A stretch of DNA of 64,000 nucleotides, taken from the NCBI GenBank assembly GCA_902826835.1, contig CADEGH010000002.1:248001-312000 (forward strand). The letters are read 5' to 3'. The DNA is from an uncultured bacterium (GTDB lineage Bacteria; Planctomycetota; GCA-002687715). A program made the translations under genes and the position numbers. Positions 8,683 through 17,820 of this stretch are shown here, piece by piece; the first letter of the stretch is position 1; every line of letters starts with the position of its first letter. Under the pieces are notes generated by a model. That model was not told where the DNA came from and made no database searches. It worked only from the letters and a program-made list of their open reading frames with translations.

Positions 8683-10056
8683 ATGACGAGGCGGTTTGCA
8701 TTTGTAGTGATTGGGGCGGGGCTGACCATTGTCAACCCGAGCCTCGGGCAGAAATTGAGCCCGTACCCCGAGTGGGCCATTGCAGGGCGGCCATTCGATC
8801 CCGCCAATTTTGCGACCCCCCCCGGCAGTTCTGCCGCGTGGGCCGAGGTCTCGCCGTGGATGATCACGGGGTCCAAATGGGGAAACTGTTACTTGCCCAT
8901 CGGCCCATGGGTTTTCTCGAGTCACAGCTCTTCGGGCACGATTGCCGTGGAATCGACATCCCACCCGTCCGGGGGAATCAGCACCGGCTTTTCGGACATT
9001 CTGTTCATCGGAGCGGGCGAGGCCACTCCCACCGCCAAGTTCGCAGCCTACGATCGACTCCTGATTTGGTCCGGCAAACTGCCTGACGGCCGGTGGGGAG
9101 TGGGTTACCTACCGCTCGATTTCGATCAGCCGCTGGACGAGTCCTTGGTTCGAACCATCACCCCGAGGCCGCTTCCCGGAGAGGTGTGGTACACCTGCGG
9201 CGTCGTCGACGGTCGACTCTACATCCTCGACACGGCGGCCCCGAAGTTCATCCGCTTCACTTCCTCGGAGACCGGAACCTTCGATGTCCGCGACTCGGCT
9301 TTCGAAGTCCCGATCCCGGGGCCCGAATCGAATCGGCCGCAATTCTTTGCGTTCCTCGCTCCCATCGAACTTGACCCGCGGTACATTCTCGGATTCAAGA
9401 CCGGTTTCCACGCGAGGTACGAACGTCACTACATCGTTCAATCGGGAGGGGGCTTTTCTTTCGTATCGGAGCTCAATCCGAACGATGCTGCGTGCCGTGT
9501 CGACCTCCTACACCAGGTCTGCGCGGGGATGTCGACAGTAGGCATCCGGGGCCCCGTCGATCACGCGGTCTTCGTCGAGACTGCCCCGAGTCCGACCGGT
9601 CCCTGGGTCGTCGCATCCGCCATCTTGACCACCACGGACTCGCGCCGAGTCATGCCACTCCCACTCAAACGCCCGCTGCGACGGAATTCCTACGTCCGCA
9701 TGATCGACCTCACCGCCTGCACCGAGGGTCCCGCGCGCTCCGTGGGCCCCACCGAGCCCACCATCTTCGCGGTTCAGCCACTACGCTTCGGCTACTCGGT
9801 TCCGGGCAGCACGATCGAAATTCTCGGCGGCGGCTGGGGATCCGCTCCGGAAGTCACCCTGGAGAAGTTGGCAGAAAACCGCACCGACCCGCATGACCCG
9901 ACCCCGATTCCGCTCTCGGGGCTCACCGTCACGCCCGACTTCATTCGTGTCCCCCTCCCCAACGAGTCGCTTGGTTCCGTGCGCCTGCGCATATCGTCCG
10001 CCAATGGGTCGATCACCCGCCAATTCCGCTCGCAGCACATCGACCTCCCGAAGTAG
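8683..10056 (+). CDS. Secreted protein of unknown function
   Basis: 457 residues. The start at 8683 is chosen because an AGGA lies upstream and the product then begins with a signal peptide (FAFVVIGAGLTIVNPSLGQ). The frame is open further 5', but that part lacks coding character. The mature part is rich in aromatic and beta-forming residues. Residues about 365-457 (from VQPLRFGYSVPGSTIEILGG) resemble an IPT/TIG-like Ig fold. I do not recognise the central region and assign no function. The 270 bp in front of it hold only hairpins and no visible gene. It ends 87 bp before the kinase gene, which has its own GTG start. Confidence 0.75.
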   Translation: MTRRFAFVVIGAGLTIVNPSLGQKLSPYPEWAIAGRPFDPANFATPPGSSAAWAEVSPWMITGSKWGNCYLPIGPWVFSSHSSSGTIAVESTSHPSGGISTGFSDILFIGAGEATPTAKFAAYDRLLIWSGKLPDGRWGVGYLPLDFDQPLDESLVRTITPRPLPGEVWYTCGVVDGRLYILDTAAPKFIRFTSSETGTFDVRDSAFEVPIPGPESNRPQFFAFLAPIELDPRYILGFKTGFHARYERHYIVQSGGGFSFVSELNPNDAACRVDLLHQVCAGMSTVGIRGPVDHAVFVETAPSPTGPWVVASAILTTTDSRRVMPLPLKRPLRRNSYVRMIDLTACTEGPARSVGPTEPTIFAVQPLRFGYSVPGSTIEILGGGWGSAPEVTLEKLAENRTDPHDPTPIPLSGLTVTPDFIRVPLPNESLGSVRLRISSANGSITRQFRSQHIDLPK

Positions 10057-10143
10057 CGCGCGGCCCTTCGCGAGCTCACGAAGGATTCTGGACAGATTCA
10101 CACCGCGACTCGAGAGTTCGGAAAATCGTAGTATCCGGGAGCC

Positions 10144-13100
10144 GTGACTGAACTTTCACGAACCCGTAGCGACGAGCCGACGCGGCCGGAGTTGGCCAAC
10201 CCCGAGGCACCTACCCGCCTCGGGCATTATGTGATCGAGAAGGAACTCGGACGTGGGGGGTTCGGCGTCGTTTATTTGGCGACGGACGAACAACTCCACC
10301 GGAAGGTCGCGCTCAAGGTGCTGCCGCTCGGCGCCGGAGCGGACCCCGAAGCCCTTCTTCGCTTTCGTCGCGAAGCCGAAGTCGCATCCCGACTCACGCA
10401 CCCGGGCATCTGCTCCGTCTACGAGGCCGGCCACAACGACCAACTCGCATGGATTGCGCTGCGCTACGTCGAGGGCCGCACCCTCGCGGAGCTTCTGAAA
10501 GAGCAGCGGGAGAAAGAAGGCGCGGCCGACTTTTTGATCCAGGTCGGGGTTCGCCCAAACGCCGAACCGAAGTCCCAAAGCGGACACCACCGAACGGGAT
10601 CCACCGGCTCGGTCATCAACGAGCGCATTCGGTGGATCGAGAAGGCCGCGCGTGCCGTGCACTCCGCGCACGAAGCGGGAGTGATCCACCGCGACCTGAA
10701 ACCGGCGAACCTCATGATCACGCCGGAGGGCGAGCCCATCGTGCTCGACTTCGGTCTGGCCCGCGACGAACAGAGTGACGCCCCCACCATCACCCGCTCT
10801 GGCGACCTCTTCGGGACGCCGGCCTACTTGGCCCCCGAACAACTCCGCCAGGGCCAAAGCTCGCCCGACCCCCGCACCGACGTGTGGGCCCTCGGTGTGT
10901 CTTTGTACGAGGCCGTCGCCCTACGTCGGCCGTTCGAAGCGGCGTCGCGGGACGCGCTCTACCGGCTCATCCTCACCTCCGAACCGGAGGATGTACGGGA
11001 GTGGAATCGCCACGCGCCGACCGACCTCTCGGTTGTACTGGCGACCGCCCTCGAGAAAGACCTCGGGCGCCGCTACCAGAGTGCGGCCGCCTTTGCGGAC
11101 GACCTCGCCCGCGTGATCGCCCGCGAGCCGATCCTGGCCCGTCCGGCCAGCGCCCTCACCCGGTTCGTTCGTTTCGTGCAGCGGCGGCCCGCTTTGGCGA
11201 CGGCCCTCGCCGCTCTCGTCATCGTCGGCGCGGCCTTGGTCGCCTTGGTCACGAGGCACCTCGCGACCCGCGACCAGGTGGCGGCCCTCGAACGCGCTCA
11301 GCTCGAAGATCGCCTCGAGTCGTTGCTCGCCGACGGCTTCCTCAACTTCCACGCCGGATCGCCCGCCAAAGCCAAGACCTTCTTCGACGAGGCCGTGGCG
11401 ATCGTGCCCGACTCCGTGGAGGCTCTGACGGGGCTGGCCCTGCTCCATCTTCGCGACGGTGCGCCCGCCCGCGGCCTCGCCGCCATCGACGCGGCATTTC
11501 GCAACCGATCCCCTCCTCCCGAACTCGACCCGCTGCGGGCCTTGCTCCGCCACGAAGAAAATCCGCGTCTTCCCCTCGAGCCTCCCGGCATCCCCACGAC
11601 CGCGTTAGGTGGCTACCTCCATGCCTTGCTGTTGGCGAATGCCGCGGAGCGCGCCGGAACGCAACTGCCCGCCGAGGCGGTCACCGCCGCGACGCGCGCC
11701 GTCGCTTCCGCCACTCACCGACGCCTCGTCTATCACCTCCTGTGGGCCCGTGTGGCGGGCCAAGCGGCCGATGCGTCGGCCGGCGCGCTCGTGGCCTCGA
11801 TCCTGCGCGCGGAGTGGCCGGGGCATTTCTCGGCCCACTTTCTCGCCGGTTACGCCGAAATGGAGACCGCCCCGGAACGGGCTCTCGACGCTTTCCGAGC
11901 CGCCTCGGCGCTGCGCCCCGACGAAGGCACGGTGAAGAGCAATTGGGCCTATTGTCTGGTCCAGCTCGGCCGCCCGCGCGAAGCCGAAGAGCTCCTCACC
12001 GAGGCGCTGAAGCTCCACACTCCCGACGAATCGCTGTGGTCGAATCTCGGATTCGCACGAGCTCGCCAAGGCCGCTTCGCGGAGTCCCTCGAGGCCTACG
12101 AAGAAGCGCGCCGTCTGGCCCCCGACGATCCGGAGGTCCTGCGCAACATCGCGTACAGCCTCCGCGACCTCGGCAAGAAGGACGAGTGTTTGGCATTCCT
12201 CCGGGAGCAGTGCGAGCGGATCGGGAAATCGGTCAATCTGTGGATCGAGTTCGGAAGAGTGGCTCTCGATCTCGGCGCCTTCGAGCCCGCGGAATCGGCC
12301 TTCACGCGAGCGATCGCCCTCGACGCCTCGATCGCGGCCGCGTGGACCGGCCGGGCCGACGCGCGGCTCGAATTGGGTCGCGCCGAGGACGCCCTCGCGG
12401 ATGCGACCGAAGGGCACCGCCTCGCGCCCACCCACTACTCAGCCGGGCGAGTTCGCGGGCGGATCCTGCGCCACCTCGGCCGCCATCGCGAAGCCATTGC
12501 GATCTTGAGTGCGCTCGGCGAGGCAGGCCGCACCAATGCCCGCAATCTCACGGACTGGGGCACGAGCCTTTTCTCCATCGGGCGACCTCACGAGGGCAAG
12601 GATCTCCTCACCCGCGCCTGCGCCCTCGATCCGGCCATGAAGGAGTGCAGAGTGGGGCTCATCTTGGCCCTCATGCAAGTGGGAATGATCGCCGATGCCC
12701 AACGAGAACTCGCCTCGGCCCAGCGCCTTCACCCGGATGACGAGTCTTGGCGAGAGTCCTTCGACCGCCTCGCCCCTCTCCTCGAACAACAATCCGAAGT
12801 GTTCGCGATGCTCGCGGATCCCGAAATCCTGTCCCAAGAAGACCTCCCTTCCCAAGCCATGATGGTCCTGGCCAGTTCCGCTCACCACCGAGGCTCGACT
12901 GATCTCTCCATCGAGCTCGGACGTCGCGCCTTGGACGATCCCGAGTTCCAAACGACGGCCGACTATTGCCTCCTCGTCGGCGCCGTCGGCAGTTCCCTCG
13001 CCGACTCCATCTTGACCCACACCGATCCCTCCGAACAATCGCGCCGCTCCACGGAACTCCAGGCCTGGCTCACCCCCGCCCTCACTCGCCTCGAATCCAC

Positions 13101-13251
13101 CCCCGCCGACTCCACGCGCCAAACCATCCTCGACTCCTGGCTCCTCTCCCCGTCCCTCTCCGCCTGGCGCTCCCTCTCCAGCCTGCCTCCCTCCGTCTCC
13201 TCCCAACGCGACTCCCTCTGGTCCCGCATCCAATCCCTGTCCACTCCTTGA
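10144..13251 (+). CDS. Membrane serine/threonine protein kinase with C-terminal TPR repeats
   Basis: 1035 residues, GTG start. N-terminal Hanks-type kinase: glycine loop GRGGFGVV (36-43), Lys58 in VALK, HRDLKPANL (His182, catalytic Asp184), DFG at 202 and GTPAYLAPEQL. All key residues are intact, so it should be active. A transmembrane helix (LATALAALVIVGAALVALV) sits near residues 351-370. The remaining 650 residues are helical TPR-like repeats (for example LWSNLGFARARQGRFAESL and EYAESAF-type pairs), probably facing the periplasm and sensing or binding a partner. The kinase-TM-TPR architecture is typical of planctomycetes and myxobacteria. Substrate unknown. Confidence 0.93.
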   Translation: MTELSRTRSDEPTRPELANPEAPTRLGHYVIEKELGRGGFGVVYLATDEQLHRKVALKVLPLGAGADPEALLRFRREAEVASRLTHPGICSVYEAGHNDQLAWIALRYVEGRTLAELLKEQREKEGAADFLIQVGVRPNAEPKSQSGHHRTGSTGSVINERIRWIEKAARAVHSAHEAGVIHRDLKPANLMITPEGEPIVLDFGLARDEQSDAPTITRSGDLFGTPAYLAPEQLRQGQSSPDPRTDVWALGVSLYEAVALRRPFEAASRDALYRLILTSEPEDVREWNRHAPTDLSVVLATALEKDLGRRYQSAAAFADDLARVIAREPILARPASALTRFVRFVQRRPALATALAALVIVGAALVALVTRHLATRDQVAALERAQLEDRLESLLADGFLNFHAGSPAKAKTFFDEAVAIVPDSVEALTGLALLHLRDGAPARGLAAIDAAFRNRSPPPELDPLRALLRHEENPRLPLEPPGIPTTALGGYLHALLLANAAERAGTQLPAEAVTAATRAVASATHRRLVYHLLWARVAGQAADASAGALVASILRAEWPGHFSAHFLAGYAEMETAPERALDAFRAASALRPDEGTVKSNWAYCLVQLGRPREAEELLTEALKLHTPDESLWSNLGFARARQGRFAESLEAYEEARRLAPDDPEVLRNIAYSLRDLGKKDECLAFLREQCERIGKSVNLWIEFGRVALDLGAFEPAESAFTRAIALDASIAAAWTGRADARLELGRAEDALADATEGHRLAPTHYSAGRVRGRILRHLGRHREAIAILSALGEAGRTNARNLTDWGTSLFSIGRPHEGKDLLTRACALDPAMKECRVGLILALMQVGMIADAQRELASAQRLHPDDESWRESFDRLAPLLEQQSEVFAMLADPEILSQEDLPSQAMMVLASSAHHRGSTDLSIELGRRALDDPEFQTTADYCLLVGAVGSSLADSILTHTDPSEQSRRSTELQAWLTPALTRLESTPADSTRQTILDSWLLSPSLSAWRSLSSLPPSVSSQRDSLWSRIQSLSTP

Positions 13252-13342
13252 TCTCGCGGTCTTCGATCACGGTCAGGGGACAATCAGAACCAGCCAGCTG
13301 TGGCTGAATCAAGAACAGCCAGCTCGAGCAGACGCTTGCGAC

Positions 13343-14500
13343 TCATCCGATCGCCACGAGATCTCGCAGCATCGAGAACGGCACGCATTCGATACCCTGG
13401 TCCAAGGCGTAGCGCCGCTCTCCCGGATAGACCACGAACAGGTGATCGAGTCGCAGGTCCTGCCACGCGACCCGCATCGACTTGGTGAGTCGCGGCGCGT
13501 CCAAGTGCTTGATCTCAACCCCGACGCGCTGGCCTCGATGCAAGAAGAACAAGTCCAACTCCGAGCCGGAATGGACCGAGTAGAACCACGTCTGGTCGGG
13601 CTGGAAAACCCGCAGAACTTCTTCGAGGACGAAGCCTTCCCAAGATGCGCCGAGCTTCGGATGCATCCGCAACTGGGAGCCGTCAGCGATCCCCTGCAAG
13701 GCGTGGAAGAGGCCAGTGTCGCGCAGGTAGATCTTCGGGCTCTTCACGAGGCGTTTGCCCAGATTTTCGTGCCAGGGTTGGAGCACTCGCACCATGTAGG
13801 TCTGTTGCAGGGCGTCGAGATACTTGCGGGTCGTGTGGGGTGACACGCCCATTGCCGACGCAATCTCGGCGCCGTTCCAGATCTGGCCATGGTAGTGCGA
13901 GAGCATCGTCCAGAAGCGCCGCATGGCGGCCGGCGCCATGCCGAAGCCCAACACACCGAGGTCGCGCTCGAGGAACGTCGCGAGGAAGTTCTGCCGCCAG
14001 CGATAGCTATCTTCGTCATTCTCGGCGAGGAAGGAGCGCGGGAAGCCACCACGCACCCACAGATCCTCCGTCGCGGCGGGGCCGACCTCCCCGAGATCAA
14101 AGCCTCGTAGTTCGACGACTTCGACGCGCCCAGCGAGCGACTCGGCGGACTGCCGCGACAGCTCCGGCGAGGCGCTGCCCAGCACCAGAAACTTCGCCGC
14201 GCCTTCTCCCCGATCGGCCAGCACCCGCAGCACCGGGAACAGGTCCGGCTGCCGCTGAGCCTCATCGAGCACCAGCAGGCCTCGCAGAGACCTGAGCGCG
14301 GTCATCGGCTGCGCCAGCGCCGAAGCCGCCGTCGGATCCTCGAGGTCAAAGAAGTGCACCTCTCCCTCAGCCTGGAGCTCGCGCGCCAGGGTGGATTTCC
14401 CACATTGGCGCGGTCCGACCAGCCAGGCCACCGGCGCGCGTCCGAGTGCCGCGCGTAAGTCCTTTTGGTAGATAGCCCTTACGACCATAGGTGAAATCAT
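13343..14500 (-). CDS. AAA ATPase with C-terminal DUF4143 (PD-(D/E)XK-like) domain
   Basis: 385 residues. The ATG at 14500 has AGGA 7 nt upstream; the frame is open beyond it but without coding character. Walker A is GPRQCGKST and Walker B LRGLLVLDEAQ, followed by VLGSASPELSRQ, which fits the AAA_14 fold. The C-terminal third is DUF4143, with a nuclease-like SGSELDLFF...GVEIKH motif (D and E-x-K). This large family is frequent in mobile and defence-rich regions, but its role is unknown. Toxin-antitoxin or partition-like roles have been proposed for it; nothing here decides between them. It is the most downstream gene of the minus-strand accessory block. Confidence 0.9.
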   Translation of the reverse strand: MISPMVVRAIYQKDLRAALGRAPVAWLVGPRQCGKSTLARELQAEGEVHFFDLEDPTAASALAQPMTALRSLRGLLVLDEAQRQPDLFPVLRVLADRGEGAAKFLVLGSASPELSRQSAESLAGRVEVVELRGFDLGEVGPAATEDLWVRGGFPRSFLAENDEDSYRWRQNFLATFLERDLGVLGFGMAPAAMRRFWTMLSHYHGQIWNGAEIASAMGVSPHTTRKYLDALQQTYMVRVLQPWHENLGKRLVKSPKIYLRDTGLFHALQGIADGSQLRMHPKLGASWEGFVLEEVLRVFQPDQTWFYSVHSGSELDLFFLHRGQRVGVEIKHLDAPRLTKSMRVAWQDLRLDHLFVVYPGERRYALDQGIECVPFSMLRDLVAIG

Positions 14501-14914
14501 GCACAGTTCCTGCACTTTTTCAACATAGTCATCACAGATTTTCCCGTTTTGTCTCCGCGGCAGACCAGGAGCGGCCCCTCCAGCGCGTCTGTGGTCGGCC
14601 TTGGTTCGACCACAGCCAACCAGTCTTGAACGGCTCCCTGACAAGCGAACCGATTCCTGGCTCCTTCAGGCGCCAAGGCGGCCAGCGAGGGAGTCTCTTT
14701 CAAATCGAGCGCACCCGACGTCACCATCCGAGTCGTGTACATGTCGTACCATTTCCGCCCCGACAGGAACTTTCGCAGAGCCACCGAAAGAGCACGTCGT
14801 TTTCGTTTTCAGGGACAGAACAGAACTTTCTGGATTAATCTGCACACTTATCACCAGACTGCAGCTACGTTAATACCCACCTCGCCCGCAGAGGACCGAA
14901 TTTGTCGAGCGTCG
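14501..14914. other. 414 bp without a recognisable gene
   Basis: This gap separates the DUF4143 ATPase from the TIR gene. Short open frames exist on both strands, but none has a good ribosome binding site together with recognisable content. Base composition falls toward the right, entering the AT-richer TIR gene. A TCAGGGACAGAACAGAAC string at 14809-14826 loosely resembles TCAGGGGACAATCAGAAC at 13273-13290 on the other side of the ATPase gene. It could be a worn boundary of an inserted segment. Confidence 0.5.
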
Positions 14915-15997
14915 TTATTCGGTAGTCATTCGATCGGTAATGTTATTCGCCTGTAAGTCATTCAGCAAGCGCTCAACAGCACGCCCAAAGTTCTCGGCTC
15001 TTGAAAAATCTGGAATGTAGTAACTGCGGATTTCCGACGCCAAGTCGATTCCTGTTTCCAAGTCAAGGAGTTCCCAAGCACGAACACTGTCAAACGGGAC
15101 AATTGCAATCGGGAACAATATCTTTGACTTGGTTTGGGTTTCCCGCTTCCGAGCCCATTGAATCTCTCGTGCGACCCATGAGCTTCTCATGCTGCTTTCA
15201 GAAAGCACAATAATCAACTTGTCGTAGACACGAATAGCCTCCGTAATCTGTGGCAGAATTTGTTTTCCGCCCTTCATATCCTCTGGGGGATACCAAACTC
15301 GGAGGCCACTCGCAATCAAGCTCGAATATAATTGATCGCAGAAGTTCTTATCAGCGGTCGCATGGCTTAGAAAACACGAATAGAATACCACGGGCTGTGA
15401 GCCTCCGCGAAAATCTGGCAAATAATTTATTAGAGTGGCCGGGATTCCCGTCTTCTGAAGAAAATCCGGAGCAAGCCGACTCGACTGGATAAGAGTCTCG
15501 ACATCGAGATGCGATGGACCATAGTGCTCTACGGTTTCAAGCGATTTTATTCCGTCCATATGACACGATAGGAAACTCGTATTCACCAACCGAGCACGGT
15601 CAAAGGAATTCGATCTGAAATGGACACACCTGAAATTAGACAACCCAAGATAAGCGTCACTAAAGCTGGCTCCGTCAACATCTGGATAGTTGAAAGTCGC
15701 TGCCAGCAATATGGAATTTTCGAAGTTGGTGCCTCGAATATTAACAGGTGCATTTCTTTGAGACACATATGGTGGCAATCGATCAAATGTCCCTGGCCCA
15801 AAATAGGCACCTGTGAGGACTGCCTTGCTAAAATCTACCCCTTCAAGATTTGCCCCGGCGAAGTTCGTCCATCGCAAGTCTACACCTCGCAGCTTGGCCC
15901 CTGACAAATCGATAGGCGGATATTGAGCTGATTCGAGCCACCTTTGGAATTCGTGCGTTCCCTTCCGAGCTGCGCGAATTGCGTCACGATTCGACAT
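14915..15997 (-). CDS. Pentapeptide-repeat TIR domain protein
   Basis: 360 residues. The ATG at 15997 is preceded by GGGAAG; an earlier open stretch lacks coding character. Residues about 30-150 carry pentapeptide-repeat units (AKLRGVDLRWTNFAGANLEG, VDFSKAVLTGAYF). After a linker, residues about 205-345 form a TIR domain: VFYSCFLSHATADKNFC (box 1), GLRVWYPPEDMKGG (box 2-like) and IIVLSESSMRSSWVAREI. The Glu in WVAREI occupies the place of the catalytic glutamate in NAD-cleaving TIRs, so it could be an NADase effector. The gene is visibly AT-richer than its neighbours, with many A/T third positions, suggesting recent acquisition. A defence role is plausible but inferred. Confidence 0.88.
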   Translation of the reverse strand: MSNRDAIRAARKGTHEFQRWLESAQYPPIDLSGAKLRGVDLRWTNFAGANLEGVDFSKAVLTGAYFGPGTFDRLPPYVSQRNAPVNIRGTNFENSILLAATFNYPDVDGASFSDAYLGLSNFRCVHFRSNSFDRARLVNTSFLSCHMDGIKSLETVEHYGPSHLDVETLIQSSRLAPDFLQKTGIPATLINYLPDFRGGSQPVVFYSCFLSHATADKNFCDQLYSSLIASGLRVWYPPEDMKGGKQILPQITEAIRVYDKLIIVLSESSMRSSWVAREIQWARKRETQTKSKILFPIAIVPFDSVRAWELLDLETGIDLASEIRSYYIPDFSRAENFGRAVERLLNDLQANNITDRMTTE

Positions 15998-16144
15998 GTA
16001 ATTTTCTTCCCGTGGCCGTAACATAAAGGCAAGCAACAGTCGCCGACAGTGACGGTGTAGCGCAAGAGGCACTCTCGAATTGTCGCCTGGCCCCGAACAA
16101 GGAGGAGAGGCGGCGGTTCGCTTGAGGGTCTGGCTTAGGAATTC

Positions 16145-16576
16145 TCATGTCAACCCCTCCATGAACAAATCCTGTATCGTCTGAAAGTAACCGATACCAA
16201 GCGGCTGCATCGCGGAGAATCTCCCCTGCCACAGGACCACTGGGGACGTCTTGGACCCCCCCTGGATCAGGAGGAAGAAGTCCCTCGCATCATAGTCGAT
16301 ACGGGTCGAGCCGTCCGGTGAACGAACGGACCACGAGCCGAAATATTGCTCGTAATACTGGCAAATCCATGGGCGAAGCGCGGCTTTCGTGATGGCGTAC
16401 GCCGCTGCCCCCGGAATTGTGCCGAGAGACAACTCCAACTCGTAAGCGCCATGCAGCACGACGGCGAGAATCTCCTCACCTCCGCTCCGCTCTACCTTGT
16501 TGCCGGTGTCTCTGGTGGCCGTCGTCACGAAGGCCAAGTTAGACGTCTCTCTTGAGGATATGGACCAAGTGTTCAT
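16145..16576 (-). CDS. Hypothetical protein
   Basis: 143 residues on the same strand as the surrounding accessory genes. The ATG at 16576 has no clear Shine-Dalgarno sequence. The product has no signal peptide or membrane helix and reads as a plausible soluble protein (aromatic-rich WICQYYEQYFGSWSV, then DYDARDFFLLIQGG). I do not recognise a family. It lies 147 bp upstream of the TIR gene, too far for tight coupling but compatible with one transcript. The opposite strand is also open here for a long stretch; same-strand context and composition favour this reading. Confidence 0.5.
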   Translation of the reverse strand: MNTWSISSRETSNLAFVTTATRDTGNKVERSGGEEILAVVLHGAYELELSLGTIPGAAAYAITKAALRPWICQYYEQYFGSWSVRSPDGSTRIDYDARDFFLLIQGGSKTSPVVLWQGRFSAMQPLGIGYFQTIQDLFMEGLT

Positions 16577-16616
16577 TCTAGGACCAAACGCTTCGGTTCA
16601 GCGGCGGGGCGCGGAG

Positions 16617-16644
16617 CGACCAGTCCGCTGCAGACGGCTGGTCG
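16617..16644. repeat. Near-palindrome (28 nt) between two accessory genes
   Basis: CGACCAG at 16617-16623 and CTGGTCG at 16638-16644 form a perfect 7 bp inverted repeat, and the 14 nt between them continue pairing imperfectly around a central CTGCAG. It sits in the 100 bp between the VOC gene and the hypothetical gene. It may be a terminator or processing hairpin. The adjacent GCGTTTGGTC looks vaguely like an integron recombination end, but the matching opposite element is missing. Confidence 0.35.
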
Positions 16645-16676
16645 AGGGGGCTCTTCAATGTTCTGCGGCGGCGTCA

Positions 16677-17051
16677 TCACGGCAAGGCCCGATAGAACTG
16701 CAATCCGTTGCCGTCGGGATCCCGGACGTGAAACTCACGAGTGCCCCAACTCGTGTCCGAGACGGGTTGGATGTCGTCCGAGATGCCGGATTCGCGAAAC
16801 TCACGGTAGAGCCCGTCGACATCCGCCACGGCGAAGCGATAGGTAGGACGGTCGCCTCCGTGTGCCCACTCCTTGGCGTCGTGCCATTGCAGGTGGAGCT
16901 CCACGCTGTCTCGCACGACGGCCGCGTAGCGGGGATTCGAAACTTGGTCGACGAACGTTCGGACGAAGCCCAACTGCTCGTAGAAGCGGATGGACGCCGC
17001 CACGTCGCGCGAGCCCAAGACTGGATGAACGGCATCGATACGGGGTCGCAC
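16677..17051 (-). CDS. VOC superfamily (glyoxalase/bleomycin-resistance-like) protein
   Basis: 124 residues. GTG start at 17051 with AGGAG 6 nt upstream. It shows the paired beta-alpha-beta-beta-beta modules of the vicinal oxygen chelate fold: VHPVLGSRDVAASIRFYEQL at the front and REFHVRDPDGNGLQFYRALP at the end, with metal-ligand-type residues (H9, E52-region, E near the end of module 2). It resembles small bleomycin-resistance or glyoxalase-like proteins; a specific substrate cannot be read from sequence. Its location among unrelated single genes suggests a cargo or accessory gene. Confidence 0.88.
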   Translation of the reverse strand: MRPRIDAVHPVLGSRDVAASIRFYEQLGFVRTFVDQVSNPRYAAVVRDSVELHLQWHDAKEWAHGGDRPTYRFAVADVDGLYREFRESGISDDIQPVSDTSWGTREFHVRDPDGNGLQFYRALP

Positions 17052-17159
17052 GGATCACTCCTGCCGGTCAAACGACCGACCCAAGCTCAGCAACCGCCTC
17101 GGCAGTGGGAGAGCTGCGCTTCGTCCGGTGCTGAATACGGAATCGGCTGCAAGCGCAGG

Positions 17160-17591
17160 CTAGGCGGGCGCATCAAGGTACGCCTTGAGTGGAATGTCAT
17201 CCATCACAGCATGATCGATGATGTGGATTACCTCGCGGATCAGCACATGTTCGAGAGCAGGACCTCGATCGAGCAGCTCTCCTAGCCACTCCGCTCCCTG
17301 CCATGGCGACTCGACAGCATCACACACGTGCACCTCGTAGCTCTCGGGCCCCAACCAGAGGTCAAGCGCAAACGCCACCCGCTGCCCTGGCTAGCTGTCC
17401 TCTCCCCACTCTCCGATTGAGACCACGGCCTTGACGAGACGCTCGGGATGACGGTCGGAGAATCGGGCGAGGTAGATGGCGTAGGCCCCCGCCTCATCGT
17501 ACACGAAACGAGTGAGCGACGTAGCGGGACCGCCACAACATTGGCACGGTTGCAACTCCCGCGGCGGTTCGAACTCAATCGTGAGTACCAT
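17160..17591 (-). pseudogene. Small conserved protein split by an in-frame amber codon
   Basis: From the ATG at 17591, 66 codons read MVLTIEFEPPRELQPCQCCG ... SIGEWGEDS, then a TAG at 17391-17393. In the same frame, without any shift, coding continues (RVAFALDLWLGPESYEVHV ... DDIPLKAYLDAPA) to a TAG at 17160-17162. The two halves read as one protein of about 143 residues, with a CxxCxxC-like cluster (CQCC) near the N-terminus. It resembles small immunity-type or uncharacterised cytosolic proteins. A single nonsense change explains the break. The first half ends where the second half's sheet begins, so a functional truncation is unlikely. Confidence 0.7.
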
Positions 17592-17820
17592 CGTCGCTCA
17601 GAATAACGACCAAGCTCACCCCTCGCTATTGACCCGGACTTGGCCGCATCGGCGAGGGATCGGGGGATGTCGGTGCGGCGGAGTTCTCCATGCCGCAAAC
17701 TTTCCGAGAAAGCCTCGGAGGGCGCCCCGGACCGGGAGGGACCGGACAGCGGGGCCGCGGCCTCGCCGGATTCAAGACATCGTTGTTTCGCTCAGTGAAT
17801 CCCAATTTCACTCGAGGAAC

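Noticed and set aside
16577..16676. Integron attC-like end (GCTGAAC...GCGTTTGGTC) after the VOC gene
   Set aside because: The complementary 5' core (RYYYAAC) is not matched, and neighbouring gaps lack any attC. No integrase is present.
16497..17285. Plus-strand open frame of 262 codons across the VOC gene
   Set aside because: It is antisense to a clear VOC gene and a small gene, with no recognisable domain.
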